From the NCBI GenBank assembly GCA_025937075.1, contig JAICSD010000212.1:1-7747 (forward strand): a stretch of DNA of 7,747 nt. The letters run 5' to 3'. Position 1 is the first letter of the stretch; every line of letters begins with the position of its first letter. A program made the position numbers and the translations under genes. The notes beneath the pieces are model-generated. The model had not been told where the DNA came from, made no database searches, and was given only the letters and a program-made list of their open reading frames with translations. The DNA comes from Vicinamibacteria bacterium (GTDB lineage: Bacteria; Acidobacteriota; Vicinamibacteria; Vicinamibacterales; 2-12-FULL-66-21). Positions 1 to 5,620 of this stretch are shown here, piece after piece.

Positions 1-8
1 CAGTGGAA

Positions 9-14
9 CCTCTG
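9..14 (-). promoter_or_regulatory. Possible ribosome binding site of the next gene (scpB?), whose start lies outside the window
   Basis: On the minus strand, positions 14 to 9 read CAGAGG, a purine-rich Shine-Dalgarno-like site. The 8 bases left before the window edge would put a start codon just outside. In many bacteria scpA is followed by scpB, so scpB is the expected gene. Nothing of its protein can be read here, and this is an inference from position. Confidence 0.25.
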
Positions 15-18
15 CTAG

Positions 19-116
19 ATGTCCGCGTCGTCCGCGTTTTCCGCGGCCCGCGTTGTCCGCGGTCTAATTCTTCTCGTCCGCGTCGTCTGCGGCCGCCTTC
101 ATCGCTGCGACATGCT
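19..116. repeat. Low-complexity GTCCGCG-type repeats covering the scpA 3' end
   Basis: The motif GTCCGCG recurs here: GTCCGCGTCGTC begins at 21 and again at 75, with further partial copies between. In the scpA direction these encode the Asp/Ala-rich tail (ADDADE) before the stop at 66..64. A similar stretch follows the stop in another frame and could encode ENADDADI before a TAG. This looks like a small tandem duplication that made or extended the disordered C-terminus. Confidence 0.5.
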
Positions 117-912
117 CCGCATGCACCTGCTCCGGATCGTGGAGCGGCCGCGGGGCGTCAGCGGGCCGCGCGCGCTTGTAGACGCGAATGGGTCCGAGCG
201 CGCCGCTCTGGAATACCCGAATCAGCTTCAACCGGATCATTTCGAGCAGCGCCAGGAACGTGACGACCAGACCCGGCTTCGTCTGCACGTCTTCGAACAG
301 GTCCTCGAATCCGCAGGCCTCCGTCTCGGACAGACGCTCCATCAACTGCTCGATGCGGGTCTCGATCGGAATCTGCTCCGCGGGCAGATAGACTTTCGGC
401 CGAGCCTTCGCGCGCTCGACGACGTTGCGGAACGCGGAGATGAGGCTGAAGAGATCCACCTCCACTTCGGGCTCGGGTGGCTCTCCGGCGATTTCCGCGA
501 TTGGGCCATCCGGCCGCGTCCACTGCGCGCTGCGCAACGTTTCGCGCTCGTGCAGCAGCTCCGCGGCGGCCTTGAACTTCTGATGCTCGAGGAGCCGCCG
601 GACGAGCGCCTCGCGCGGATCCTCCTCCGGGTCCTCCTGCGTGGGATCCGGCCGCGGCAGCAGCATCCGGGATTTGATGTGGATGAGCGTCGCCGCCATC
701 ACGAGGAACTCCCCCGCGATGTCGAGGTTCAGCTCCTGCATCAAGTCGATGTACTCGAGATACTGCGCCGTGATGAGCGTGATCGGGATCTCGTAGATGT
801 CGAGTTCGTTCTTCTTGATCAGGTGCAGCAGCAGATCCAGCGGGCCTTCGAAGTTCTGAAGGCGCACGGGATAGGCCTCGAGGATCGATTCGAATTCCTG
901 CTGGTGTTCCAT
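64..912 (-). CDS. scpA: Segregation and condensation protein A (ScpA)
   Basis: ScpA is the kleisin subunit of the bacterial Smc-ScpAB condensin, which bridges the Smc heads and compacts and segregates the nucleoid in the cytoplasm. The 282-residue product shows the family N-terminus (NFEGPLDLLLHLIKKNELDI, about residues 20-39), followed by the helical segment with LDIAGEFLVMAATLIHIKSR (about 64-83). A variable acidic, proline-rich linker comes next, then a C-terminal winged-helix region (about 193-245, containing TFLALLEMIRLKLIRV). Length fits the family, apart from an Asp/Ala-rich tail. The ATG at 912 places the conserved NFEGPLDLLL as usual; a GGA lies about 6 nt upstream, next to a strong hairpin. 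It is the last gene visible in the uvrC-M50-trpS-scpA run, 97 bp after trpS. The identity is clear from the conserved blocks. Confidence 0.95.
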   Translation of the reverse strand: MEHQQEFESILEAYPVRLQNFEGPLDLLLHLIKKNELDIYEIPITLITAQYLEYIDLMQELNLDIAGEFLVMAATLIHIKSRMLLPRPDPTQEDPEEDPREALVRRLLEHQKFKAAAELLHERETLRSAQWTRPDGPIAEIAGEPPEPEVEVDLFSLISAFRNVVERAKARPKVYLPAEQIPIETRIEQLMERLSETEACGFEDLFEDVQTKPGLVVTFLALLEMIRLKLIRVFQSGALGPIRVYKRARPADAPRPLHDPEQVHAEHVAAMKAAADDADEKN

Positions 913-1009
913 AAGATTCCGGGGGGCTTCGCCCCGCCGGACCCCCCATCGCCGTCGCTCGCGGGGACCCCGGCCCCGCTCCGCTCTGGCGGGCGCGCCT
1001 GCGGCGCGC
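913..1009 (-). repeat. GC-rich hairpin-forming spacer between trpS and scpA
   Basis: This 97-bp spacer is almost all G and C and holds at least three inverted repeats. GCGCGC at 993-998 pairs with 1004-1009. GCGGGG at 961-966 pairs with CCCCGC at 974-979. GGGGC at 923-927 pairs with GCCCC at 931-935 around a TTC loop (GAA in the mRNA sense), and G921-926 can alternatively pair with C942-947. There is no T-tract after any stem, so it does not look like a classic intrinsic terminator. The last stem sits next to the scpA start and could affect its translation, or it could be a member of a dispersed palindromic intergenic repeat family. Both are inference. Confidence 0.6.
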
Positions 1010-2008
1010 TTATGTCCGGTCGTACCTCAATTTCACCGCCGCACGCACGCGGTCCATTGTTTCTTCCGCAATCGAGCGCGCCTTGCGCGATCCCTCGTGA
1101 AGAATGTCGCGGAGCGCGGACGGCCTGGACAGCAGCTCGGCGCGGCGCGCGCGCATCGGCGCGAGGTGCGCGTTCAGCGCCTTCGCGAGCTTCGTCTTCA
1201 CCTCGACGTCCCCGACTTTTCCCACCCGGTAGCGCGCCTTCAGATCGTCCACTTCCGGCGTGTTGCGGTTGAAGGCGTCGTGATACATGAACACCGGATT
1301 GCCTTCGACCGTGCCCGGCACGTCCGCGCGGATCCGCTTCGGATCCGTGTACATCTGCATCACCTTCTTCCTCACCGTCTCTTCGTCGTCGGAAAGGTTG
1401 ATGGTGTTGCCGTAGCTCTTGCTCATTTTCCGGTTGTCGAGGCCCGGCAGCCGCGGGAATGTCGTCAACAGCGCCTGGGGCTCGACGAACAAGGGCCCGT
1501 AGAAGTTGTGAAAACGGCGAACGATTTCGCGGCTCAACTCCAGGTGCGGGACCTGGTCCTCGCCAACCGGCACGTACTGCGCGTTGTAGATGATGACGTC
1601 CGCCGTCTGGAGGAGAGGATACCCGAGGAACCCCAGGGTCGACAGATCTTTGTCGCTCATCTGTTCGATCTGTTCCTTGTAGGTCGGGACGCGCTCGAGC
1701 CAGGGGATCGGCACGGTCATCGAGAGCAGCAGGAACAGTTCGGCATGCTCGGGGACGAGCGACTGGATGAAGAGCGTGCTCCGCTCGGGGTCGAGGCCGG
1801 CGGCAATCCAGTCGGCCACCATGTCGTATGCGCTGTCGACGATCGCCGACGTGTCCGCGTAGTCGCTCGTCAGCGCATGCCAGTCGGCGACGAAGTAGAA
1901 GCAGTCGTACTTCTCCTGGAGGGGCGCCCAGTTGTCGAGCGCACCGACCAGATGTCCCAGGTGCAGCTTCCCCGTCGGCCGCATGCCCGAGACGACGCGC
2001 GGTTTCAC
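1010..2008 (-). CDS. trpS: Tryptophanyl-tRNA synthetase (TrpS)
   Basis: This class I aminoacyl-tRNA synthetase charges tRNA-Trp with tryptophan using ATP in the cytoplasm. From the GTG start the product has 332 residues, normal for bacterial TrpS. It carries the HIGH-type motif HLGH (16-19, within GMRPTGKLHLGHLVGAL), the ADWHALTSDY block (41-50), the TADVIIY segment with the likely Trp-binding Asp (D137), GEDQ (149-152) and an intact KMSKS loop (194-198). The frame stays open far upstream, but that part is antisense-like reading of the M50 gene. The GTG at 2008..2006 overlaps the M50 stop as GTGA and places the N-terminus just before the conserved GMRPTG, so I use it. The overlap implies translational coupling to the protease gene. 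A GAGG lies about 11 nt upstream, a weak site. Confidence 0.96.
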   Translation of the reverse strand: MKPRVVSGMRPTGKLHLGHLVGALDNWAPLQEKYDCFYFVADWHALTSDYADTSAIVDSAYDMVADWIAAGLDPERSTLFIQSLVPEHAELFLLLSMTVPIPWLERVPTYKEQIEQMSDKDLSTLGFLGYPLLQTADVIIYNAQYVPVGEDQVPHLELSREIVRRFHNFYGPLFVEPQALLTTFPRLPGLDNRKMSKSYGNTINLSDDEETVRKKVMQMYTDPKRIRADVPGTVEGNPVFMYHDAFNRNTPEVDDLKARYRVGKVGDVEVKTKLAKALNAHLAPMRARRAELLSRPSALRDILHEGSRKARSIAEETMDRVRAAVKLRYDRT

Positions 2009-2697
2009 TGAAGGAAGAGCCTCATGAAGAGGTTCGTGGGCGGCGTGATGATGGCAGACGCGACGCCGGTCAGCAGCAGCGCATAGAGCACCAGGAACCC
2101 GTACTGGCGAAGCTGCGCGTAGCCGTACGCCATGCGCCGCGGCAGCAGCCCGAGCAGCACGTTCCCCCCATCGAGCGGCGGCACCGGAATGAGGTTGAAG
2201 AACGCGAGCAGCAGGTTGATCTGCACAGCGAGGAACAGCACTTCGACGAGAGTGCCCGCGGTGCTGCCGGCCCCGATGGCGTTGCCGCCGGCCGCGAGCA
2301 CCATTCGCAAGATGATCGCGGCAACCGCGGCCTGCAGCAGATTGCTGATCGGCCCTGCAGCGGCCACGAGCACGAAATCGCGGCGGGGGTGGCGGAGGTT
2401 CCGCATGTCGACCGGCACCGGCTTCGCCCAGCCGATCAACGGCAGCCGCGAGACCGCCGCGAGCAGCGGCAGAATCACCGTGCCGATCAGATCCATGTGG
2501 ACGATCGGGTTGAACGACACGCGACCGAGCCTGCGCGCGGTCGGATCGCCGAGCCGATCGGCGGTCCACGCGTGCGCCGCTTCGTGAATCGTCAGCGACA
2601 GCAAGAGCACACCGAAGCCGAGCGCAACGGTGACGGGATCAATAGTCAATGGAGGCTTCGCCGAATCGCAAATGTGGGGCGGCCCTTCCCGGGCCAT
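2005..2697 (-). CDS. Site-2-type M50 family membrane zinc metalloprotease
   Basis: This is an integral-membrane zinc protease of the S2P/M50 superfamily, of the compact type without PDZ or CBS domains; the substrate is unknown. In the 230-residue product the zinc motif HEAAH is at 38-42, within the first transmembrane helix. The family block SFNPIVHMDLIGT is at 61-73, and NLIPVPPLDGG at 168-178 supplies the second catalytic Asp (D176) in the later membrane helix. Hydrophobic segments lie around 22-40, 68-83, 106-135, 150-172 and 198-218. The gene starts 28 bp after uvrC and ends in a 4-nt GTGA overlap with trpS. The ATG at 2697 lacks a good ribosome binding site, and homologous family members usually begin near the hydrophobic VTVALGFG. 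A shorter start, for example the TTG at about residue 17, is possible. The family assignment is firm; the role is not known. Confidence 0.9.
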   Translation of the reverse strand: MAREGPPHICDSAKPPLTIDPVTVALGFGVLLLSLTIHEAAHAWTADRLGDPTARRLGRVSFNPIVHMDLIGTVILPLLAAVSRLPLIGWAKPVPVDMRNLRHPRRDFVLVAAAGPISNLLQAAVAAIILRMVLAAGGNAIGAGSTAGTLVEVLFLAVQINLLLAFFNLIPVPPLDGGNVLLGLLPRRMAYGYAQLRQYGFLVLYALLLTGVASAIITPPTNLFMRLFLQ

Positions 2698-2725
2698 CTG
2701 AGAATACGCGAGAACCGCCGCGTCA

Positions 2726-4561
2726 TCAAGAGTTTATGCCGGCAAAATGCGCCAGCACCGCGTCCGCGCACTTCGACCCGACCACCGCCGTCAGCTCCTC
2801 GCGATTGGCGCGGCGGACGCCCGCGAGGCTGCCGAAGGCGGTGAGCAGCGCCTTCCGCCGGCGCGGGCCGACGCCGGGGATGTCGTCGAGCGCGGAGCCA
2901 AGATCGCGCTTCGATCGGGACTGGCGGTGGAACGTAATCGCGAACCGGTGCGCCTCGTCGCGGATCCGCTGCACGAGCAGCAGCGCGGGGCTGTTCGGCG
3001 GCAGCGCGATTGGATCCGCGTGCTCGCGCGTGAACAGCAGCTCCTCCTTCTTCGCGATGCCGACCGCGACGAGATTGGCCAGGCCCAGTTCCTGGAGCGC
3101 CGCATACGCGGCGGAGAGCTGCCCCTTGCCGCCGTCGATCAGGATCAGATCCGGGAATGGTCCGCCGTTCTCGAGCACCTTGCGATAGCGCCGGAGGACG
3201 ACCTCGTGCATCGAGGCGAAGTCATTGAGGATGCTATCTCGAATCCGGAACTTCCGGTACTCCCCCCGCTTCATCCGGCCATCCTCACAGACGACCATCG
3301 ACGCCACGGTCTCGCTCCCCTGAATCGTGGAGATGTCGAAGCAGTCGATACGGCGTGGAATCGCTGGGAGATTGAAGACCGCGCGAAGCGTTTCGAGCGC
3401 GTCGTAGTGCGCCGCGACGGTTTCGTTGAAGCGTGTCTGATAGGACACCTGCGCGTTGCGCGCGGCGAGATCGAGCAGTCCGCGCTTCTCGCCGCGCCGA
3501 GGCACGACGAGCCGGACGCGGTACTCAGAGCGATCCGTCAGCCAGGCTTCGATCAGCTCGGTCTCTGACGGATTCAGCGCGATTGGCAGGTGCACTTCGG
3601 GCGGCGCGGGATGATCGGCGTAGAACTGCTCGAGCGCGGCCTGGAGGACTTCTTCCTCTGCCCCGTCGCGAAGCGGCGACGACCCGTCCGCTTCGGGTGC
3701 ATCGGTCACGAGCTCGCTGCGCTCCACGACCTTGCCGGAGCGCACCTGGAACACGTGCACGACCGCCCCTGCCGGCCCCACCTTGATCCCGAACGCATCG
3801 CGATCGCCCAGGGCCGTGCCCGCCATTTTCTGCTGGCGCTGGCGCAGCGTTTCAATCGTGCGAATCGCGTCCCGAAGCTGCGCCGCCTGTTCGAAGCGCT
3901 CCTCGGCCGCGGCCGCGGTCATCCGATCACGCAGATCCGCGACGAGCTCGTCATTGCGTCCTTCGAGAAACAGCTTCGTGTGCTGCACGGCCACCGCGTA
4001 GGCCTCCTCCGAGCAAATCTCCCGCACGCACGGCGCGATGCAGCGGCCGATGTCGTACTCGAGACACGGCCGCGCGCGATCGCCCGTGATGACCTCGTTG
4101 CAGGAGCGGATCCCGAACAGCCGGTGCGTGAGGCTCATCGTCCGGCGTCCGAGCTTCGCCGGCATGAACGGCCCGGCGTAGTAGTGGTCGTCCTTCTCCA
4201 CGCGCCGCGCGACGAGCACCCGCGGAAACGCCTCCCCCGTCGTCAACTGCAGGTACGGATAGTTCTTGTCGTCGCGGAGGAGGATGTTGTACTTCGGCGC
4301 GCGCTGCTTGATCAGGTGGTTCTCGAGCGCGAGCGCTTCGACGACCGAGTCCGTGACGATCACGTCGAGCCGGACGGCTTCCTCGAGCAGCGCGTCGATG
4401 CGCGGGCTCATGCCGTGCGCGCCGAGATAGCTGCGGACCCGATCCCGCAGCACGCGCGCCTTGCCGACGTACAGAGTGTCCCCGCCCTCGCTGTAATAGA
4501 GGTAGACGCCCGGCTGCTCCGGGAGACGCGCGATCTGCCCCTTGAGGTCTCGGATCGGCAT
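2726..4561 (-). CDS. uvrC: Excinuclease ABC subunit C (UvrC)
   Basis: UvrC makes both incisions flanking a DNA lesion in UvrABC nucleotide excision repair. The 611-residue product is full length. It has an N-terminal GIY-YIG nuclease domain (GVY at 18-20, YVG at 31-33, R39, LEN at 79-81) for the 3' cut. Four cysteines, C154, C166, C174 and C178, match the known Fe-S cluster ligands. A UVR helical hairpin for UvrB binding lies around 204-238. The RNase H-like domain for the 5' cut has D409 in FDIS, D476 in LIDGGKG and H538 in EAHRFA. A helix-hairpin-helix DNA-binding tail follows (about 558-611, IPGVGPRRRKALL). The ATG at 4561 gives the standard N-terminus. It is the first gene of its run and has an extended -10 promoter upstream (4603-4611). 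No key residue appears missing. Confidence 0.97.
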   Translation of the reverse strand: MPIRDLKGQIARLPEQPGVYLYYSEGGDTLYVGKARVLRDRVRSYLGAHGMSPRIDALLEEAVRLDVIVTDSVVEALALENHLIKQRAPKYNILLRDDKNYPYLQLTTGEAFPRVLVARRVEKDDHYYAGPFMPAKLGRRTMSLTHRLFGIRSCNEVITGDRARPCLEYDIGRCIAPCVREICSEEAYAVAVQHTKLFLEGRNDELVADLRDRMTAAAAEERFEQAAQLRDAIRTIETLRQRQQKMAGTALGDRDAFGIKVGPAGAVVHVFQVRSGKVVERSELVTDAPEADGSSPLRDGAEEEVLQAALEQFYADHPAPPEVHLPIALNPSETELIEAWLTDRSEYRVRLVVPRRGEKRGLLDLAARNAQVSYQTRFNETVAAHYDALETLRAVFNLPAIPRRIDCFDISTIQGSETVASMVVCEDGRMKRGEYRKFRIRDSILNDFASMHEVVLRRYRKVLENGGPFPDLILIDGGKGQLSAAYAALQELGLANLVAVGIAKKEELLFTREHADPIALPPNSPALLLVQRIRDEAHRFAITFHRQSRSKRDLGSALDDIPGVGPRRRKALLTAFGSLAGVRRANREELTAVVGSKCADAVLAHFAGINS

Positions 4562-4585
4562 GGACTACACTGTCCTGTTTTCAGG

Positions 4586-4597
4586 GAACTTCGGAAC
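4586..4597 (-). promoter_or_regulatory. Direct GTTC repeats in the uvrC leader (speculative operator)
   Basis: Read on the minus strand, the sequence is GTTC, four bases, GTTC, lying just after the uvrC -10 box and before the start codon. Direct GTTC repeats are the LexA sites of alphaproteobacteria, but those have a 7-base spacer, so the match is not exact. Since uvr genes are common SOS targets I record it as a candidate only. Confidence 0.15.
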
Positions 4598-4602
4598 CTT
4601 TC

Positions 4603-4611
4603 ATTATACCA
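4603..4611 (-). promoter_or_regulatory. Extended -10 promoter for uvrC and the genes after it
   Basis: On the minus strand, positions 4611 to 4603 read TGG followed by a perfect TATAAT, the TGn-extended -10 motif of housekeeping sigma-70-type promoters. No convincing -35 box stands 16-18 bp upstream, as is typical of extended -10 promoters. Transcription would start near 4596, giving a leader of about 35 nt before the uvrC ATG at 4561. The -35 region would fall inside the 5' end of the divergent phosphatidyltransferase gene. A plus-strand promoter (CATTAT at 4602-4607 with TTTTCA at 4578-4583) is much weaker. Confidence 0.6.
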
Positions 4612-4616
4612 GTCAC

Positions 4617-5219
4617 ATGACGTTCACCGGGCTCATCGGGCGCATCTGCATGTTCCCGCTCCGAGCCATCATCTCCACCTCGGTCGCGCTGCGGATTCAC
4701 CCCAACGTCCTCACGTTCGTCGGCGTATTGATCAACGCGGCGGCCGCGTTCGAGCTCGCGCTCGGGCGCTTCGTCACCGCGGGCGTCATCATGATCGTCG
4801 CCAACATCTTCGATTTCATCGACGGCAAGGTCGCCGTCGAGCTCGGAGAAGTGAGCAAGTTCGGCGGTTTCTGGGATTCGGTGATCGACCGATTCTCCGA
4901 CATCGCGCTCTTCATCGGTCTCATCTACCTCTACTCGCACCTCGGGCGCACCGACTACGTGATGGTGACGTCGCTCGCGATGATGTTCTCCATCATGACG
5001 AGCTACACCCGCGCGCGCGCCGAATCGCTCATCGCGAAGTGCAAGGTCGGGTTCATGGAACGCCCCGAGCGCATCGTCCTCTTCATGATCGGCGCGTTCA
5101 CGAATCGCATGGCCGGCGTGCTGTGGGTGATCCTGGTCCTGTCGATCTTCACCGTCGCCGATCGCGTGATTCACACGTACCGCGAGCTGCGCTCGCCGGC
5201 GCGGGAGGCGATCGCATGA
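4617..5219 (+). CDS. CDP-alcohol phosphatidyltransferase family membrane protein
   Basis: Members of this family replace the CMP of a CDP-linked lipid or alcohol with another alcohol to make phospholipids such as phosphatidylglycerol phosphate or phosphatidylinositol phosphate. From the ATG at 4617 the product has 200 residues, with about six hydrophobic segments (for example 31-48, 52-68, 94-108, 114-129, 152-164, 167-182). The signature D66-x2-D69-G70-x2-A73-x9-G83-x3-D87-x3-D91 is present, so all four metal-binding Asp are intact, but the Arg expected right after A73 is Val74 (codon GTC). The later TRARAESLIAKCKVG-MERPER segment (131-152) resembles phosphatidylinositol-phosphate-synthase-like members. 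An upstream in-frame ATG at 4542 would overlap uvrC's coding start and add a non-conserved stretch, so I reject it. No Shine-Dalgarno is visible at 4617; leaderless translation is possible. The substrate is not determined. Confidence 0.88.
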   Translation: MTFTGLIGRICMFPLRAIISTSVALRIHPNVLTFVGVLINAAAAFELALGRFVTAGVIMIVANIFDFIDGKVAVELGEVSKFGGFWDSVIDRFSDIALFIGLIYLYSHLGRTDYVMVTSLAMMFSIMTSYTRARAESLIAKCKVGFMERPERIVLFMIGAFTNRMAGVLWVILVLSIFTVADRVIHTYRELRSPAREAIA

Positions 5220-5413
5220 AGCGGGCAGCCAGCCTTCCGGGACGGATTCTGTGGAATGCGTTCTTCTGGACGTACGAACGCGCGACGTGGCAGTACGACG
5301 TGATGGTGATTGCGATCCTGGCGTTCGTCTGGCTGGTCCCGCCGGACTGGCTCAAGGATCCCATGGCACACGGGTCAGGACCGATTGGCTGGTTGCTGAA
5401 ACTCGTCAATTGA
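5216..5413 (+). CDS. Small single-span membrane protein, coupled to the phosphatidyltransferase
   Basis: I do not recognise this 65-residue protein. Its ATG at 5216 overlaps the stop of the phosphatidyltransferase gene as ATGA, which suggests translational coupling and a shared function or complex. The product has a basic N-terminus (MKRAASLPGR), an aromatic stretch (LWNAFFWTYERATWQYD, 12-28), one hydrophobic helix (about 29-43, VMVIAILAFVWLV) and a short tail ending GWLLKLVN. The helix and the basic N-terminus fit an inner-membrane protein. The last codons and the TGA stop lie inside the first, shortened unit of the repeat array that follows (CGTCAATTGACG, 5404-5415). Frame, overlap and composition make it a likely real gene despite its size. 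Confidence 0.72.
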   Translation: MKRAASLPGRILWNAFFWTYERATWQYDVMVIAILAFVWLVPPDWLKDPMAHGSGPIGWLLKLVN

Positions 5414-5620
5414 CGCGTCAATGCCGCGTACTAACGCTGGTTAATGCCGGCTGCATCCGCGTAAATGCCGGGCGCTGTCGCTTGTCAATGCCACGCAGCA
5501 CTCGCAATTCGGCATTGACCCCGTCAGTACCCAGCATTGACCACCGTCAGTACCCAGCATTGACCACCGTCAGTACCCGCCATTGACCTGCGTCAGTACC
5601 CGGCATTGCTACGCGTCAGA
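5405..5620. repeat. Two opposed arrays of a 23-bp repeat between convergent genes
   Basis: The repeat core is GTCAATGCCGGGTACTGACG plus about 3 bases. On the plus strand, units begin at 5405 (shortened to GTCAATTGACGC), 5417, 5440, 5461 and 5484; they are diverged and spaced 21-23 bp. On the minus strand, units begin at 5610, 5587, 5564 and 5541, near identical and 22-23 bp long, then a partial one at 5519. The arrays face each other around an 18-bp centre (5493-5510), flanked by GTCAATGCC and its exact complement GGCATTGAC. The whole stretch can fold as one large imperfect hairpin in either transcript. The array runs into both neighbouring genes: the TGA of each belongs to the TGACGC end of a unit. 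There is no gene in it. It is not CRISPR, as there are no unique spacers. Confidence 0.85.
5484..5519. terminator. Central hairpin of the repeat array, possible bidirectional terminator
   Basis: GTCAATGCC (5484-5492) and GGCATTGAC (5511-5519) are perfect 9-bp complements around an 18-bp loop, located between convergent genes where a shared terminator is expected. No T-run follows on either strand, so intrinsic termination is uncertain. The hairpin could instead stabilise the 3' ends of both messages. Confidence 0.35.

Noticed and set aside
913..1009. Intrinsic terminator after trpS
   Set aside because: Hairpins are strong but no run of T follows any of them, so I list the stretch as a repeat/hairpin spacer instead.
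19..1272. Long plus-strand open frame (417 codons) across scpA and the trpS 3' end
   Set aside because: It is antisense to two clearly conserved genes; the product is Arg/Pro/Leu-rich with no family motif, as expected for a GC-rich shadow frame.
2009..2569. N-terminal extension of TrpS within the M50 gene
   Set aside because: It lies wholly within the M50 coding region in another frame and is Arg-rich without TrpS similarity; the GTG at 2008 gives a normal TrpS.
1097..2844. Plus-strand open frames antisense to trpS and M50
   Set aside because: Shadow frames of high-GC codon usage, rich in Arg, His and Asp, with no conserved features.
4542..4616. Upstream ATG start for the phosphatidyltransferase
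   Set aside because: It would overlap the uvrC start and its promoter and adds a non-membrane stretch unlike the family N-terminus.
4581..5174. Minus-strand open frame opposite the phosphatidyltransferase
   Set aside because: Asp/Glu/Arg/His-rich shadow product; the plus-strand frame carries the intact membrane enzyme motif.
3590..5413. Long plus-strand open frame (607 codons) through uvrC and out of frame through much of the phosphatidyltransferase
   Set aside because: It is antisense to uvrC; only its last 65 codons, starting at 5216, look like a real protein, and those are annotated separately.
5405..5620. CRISPR array
   Set aside because: Units are contiguous with no unique spacers, switch orientation in the middle, and no cas genes are near.
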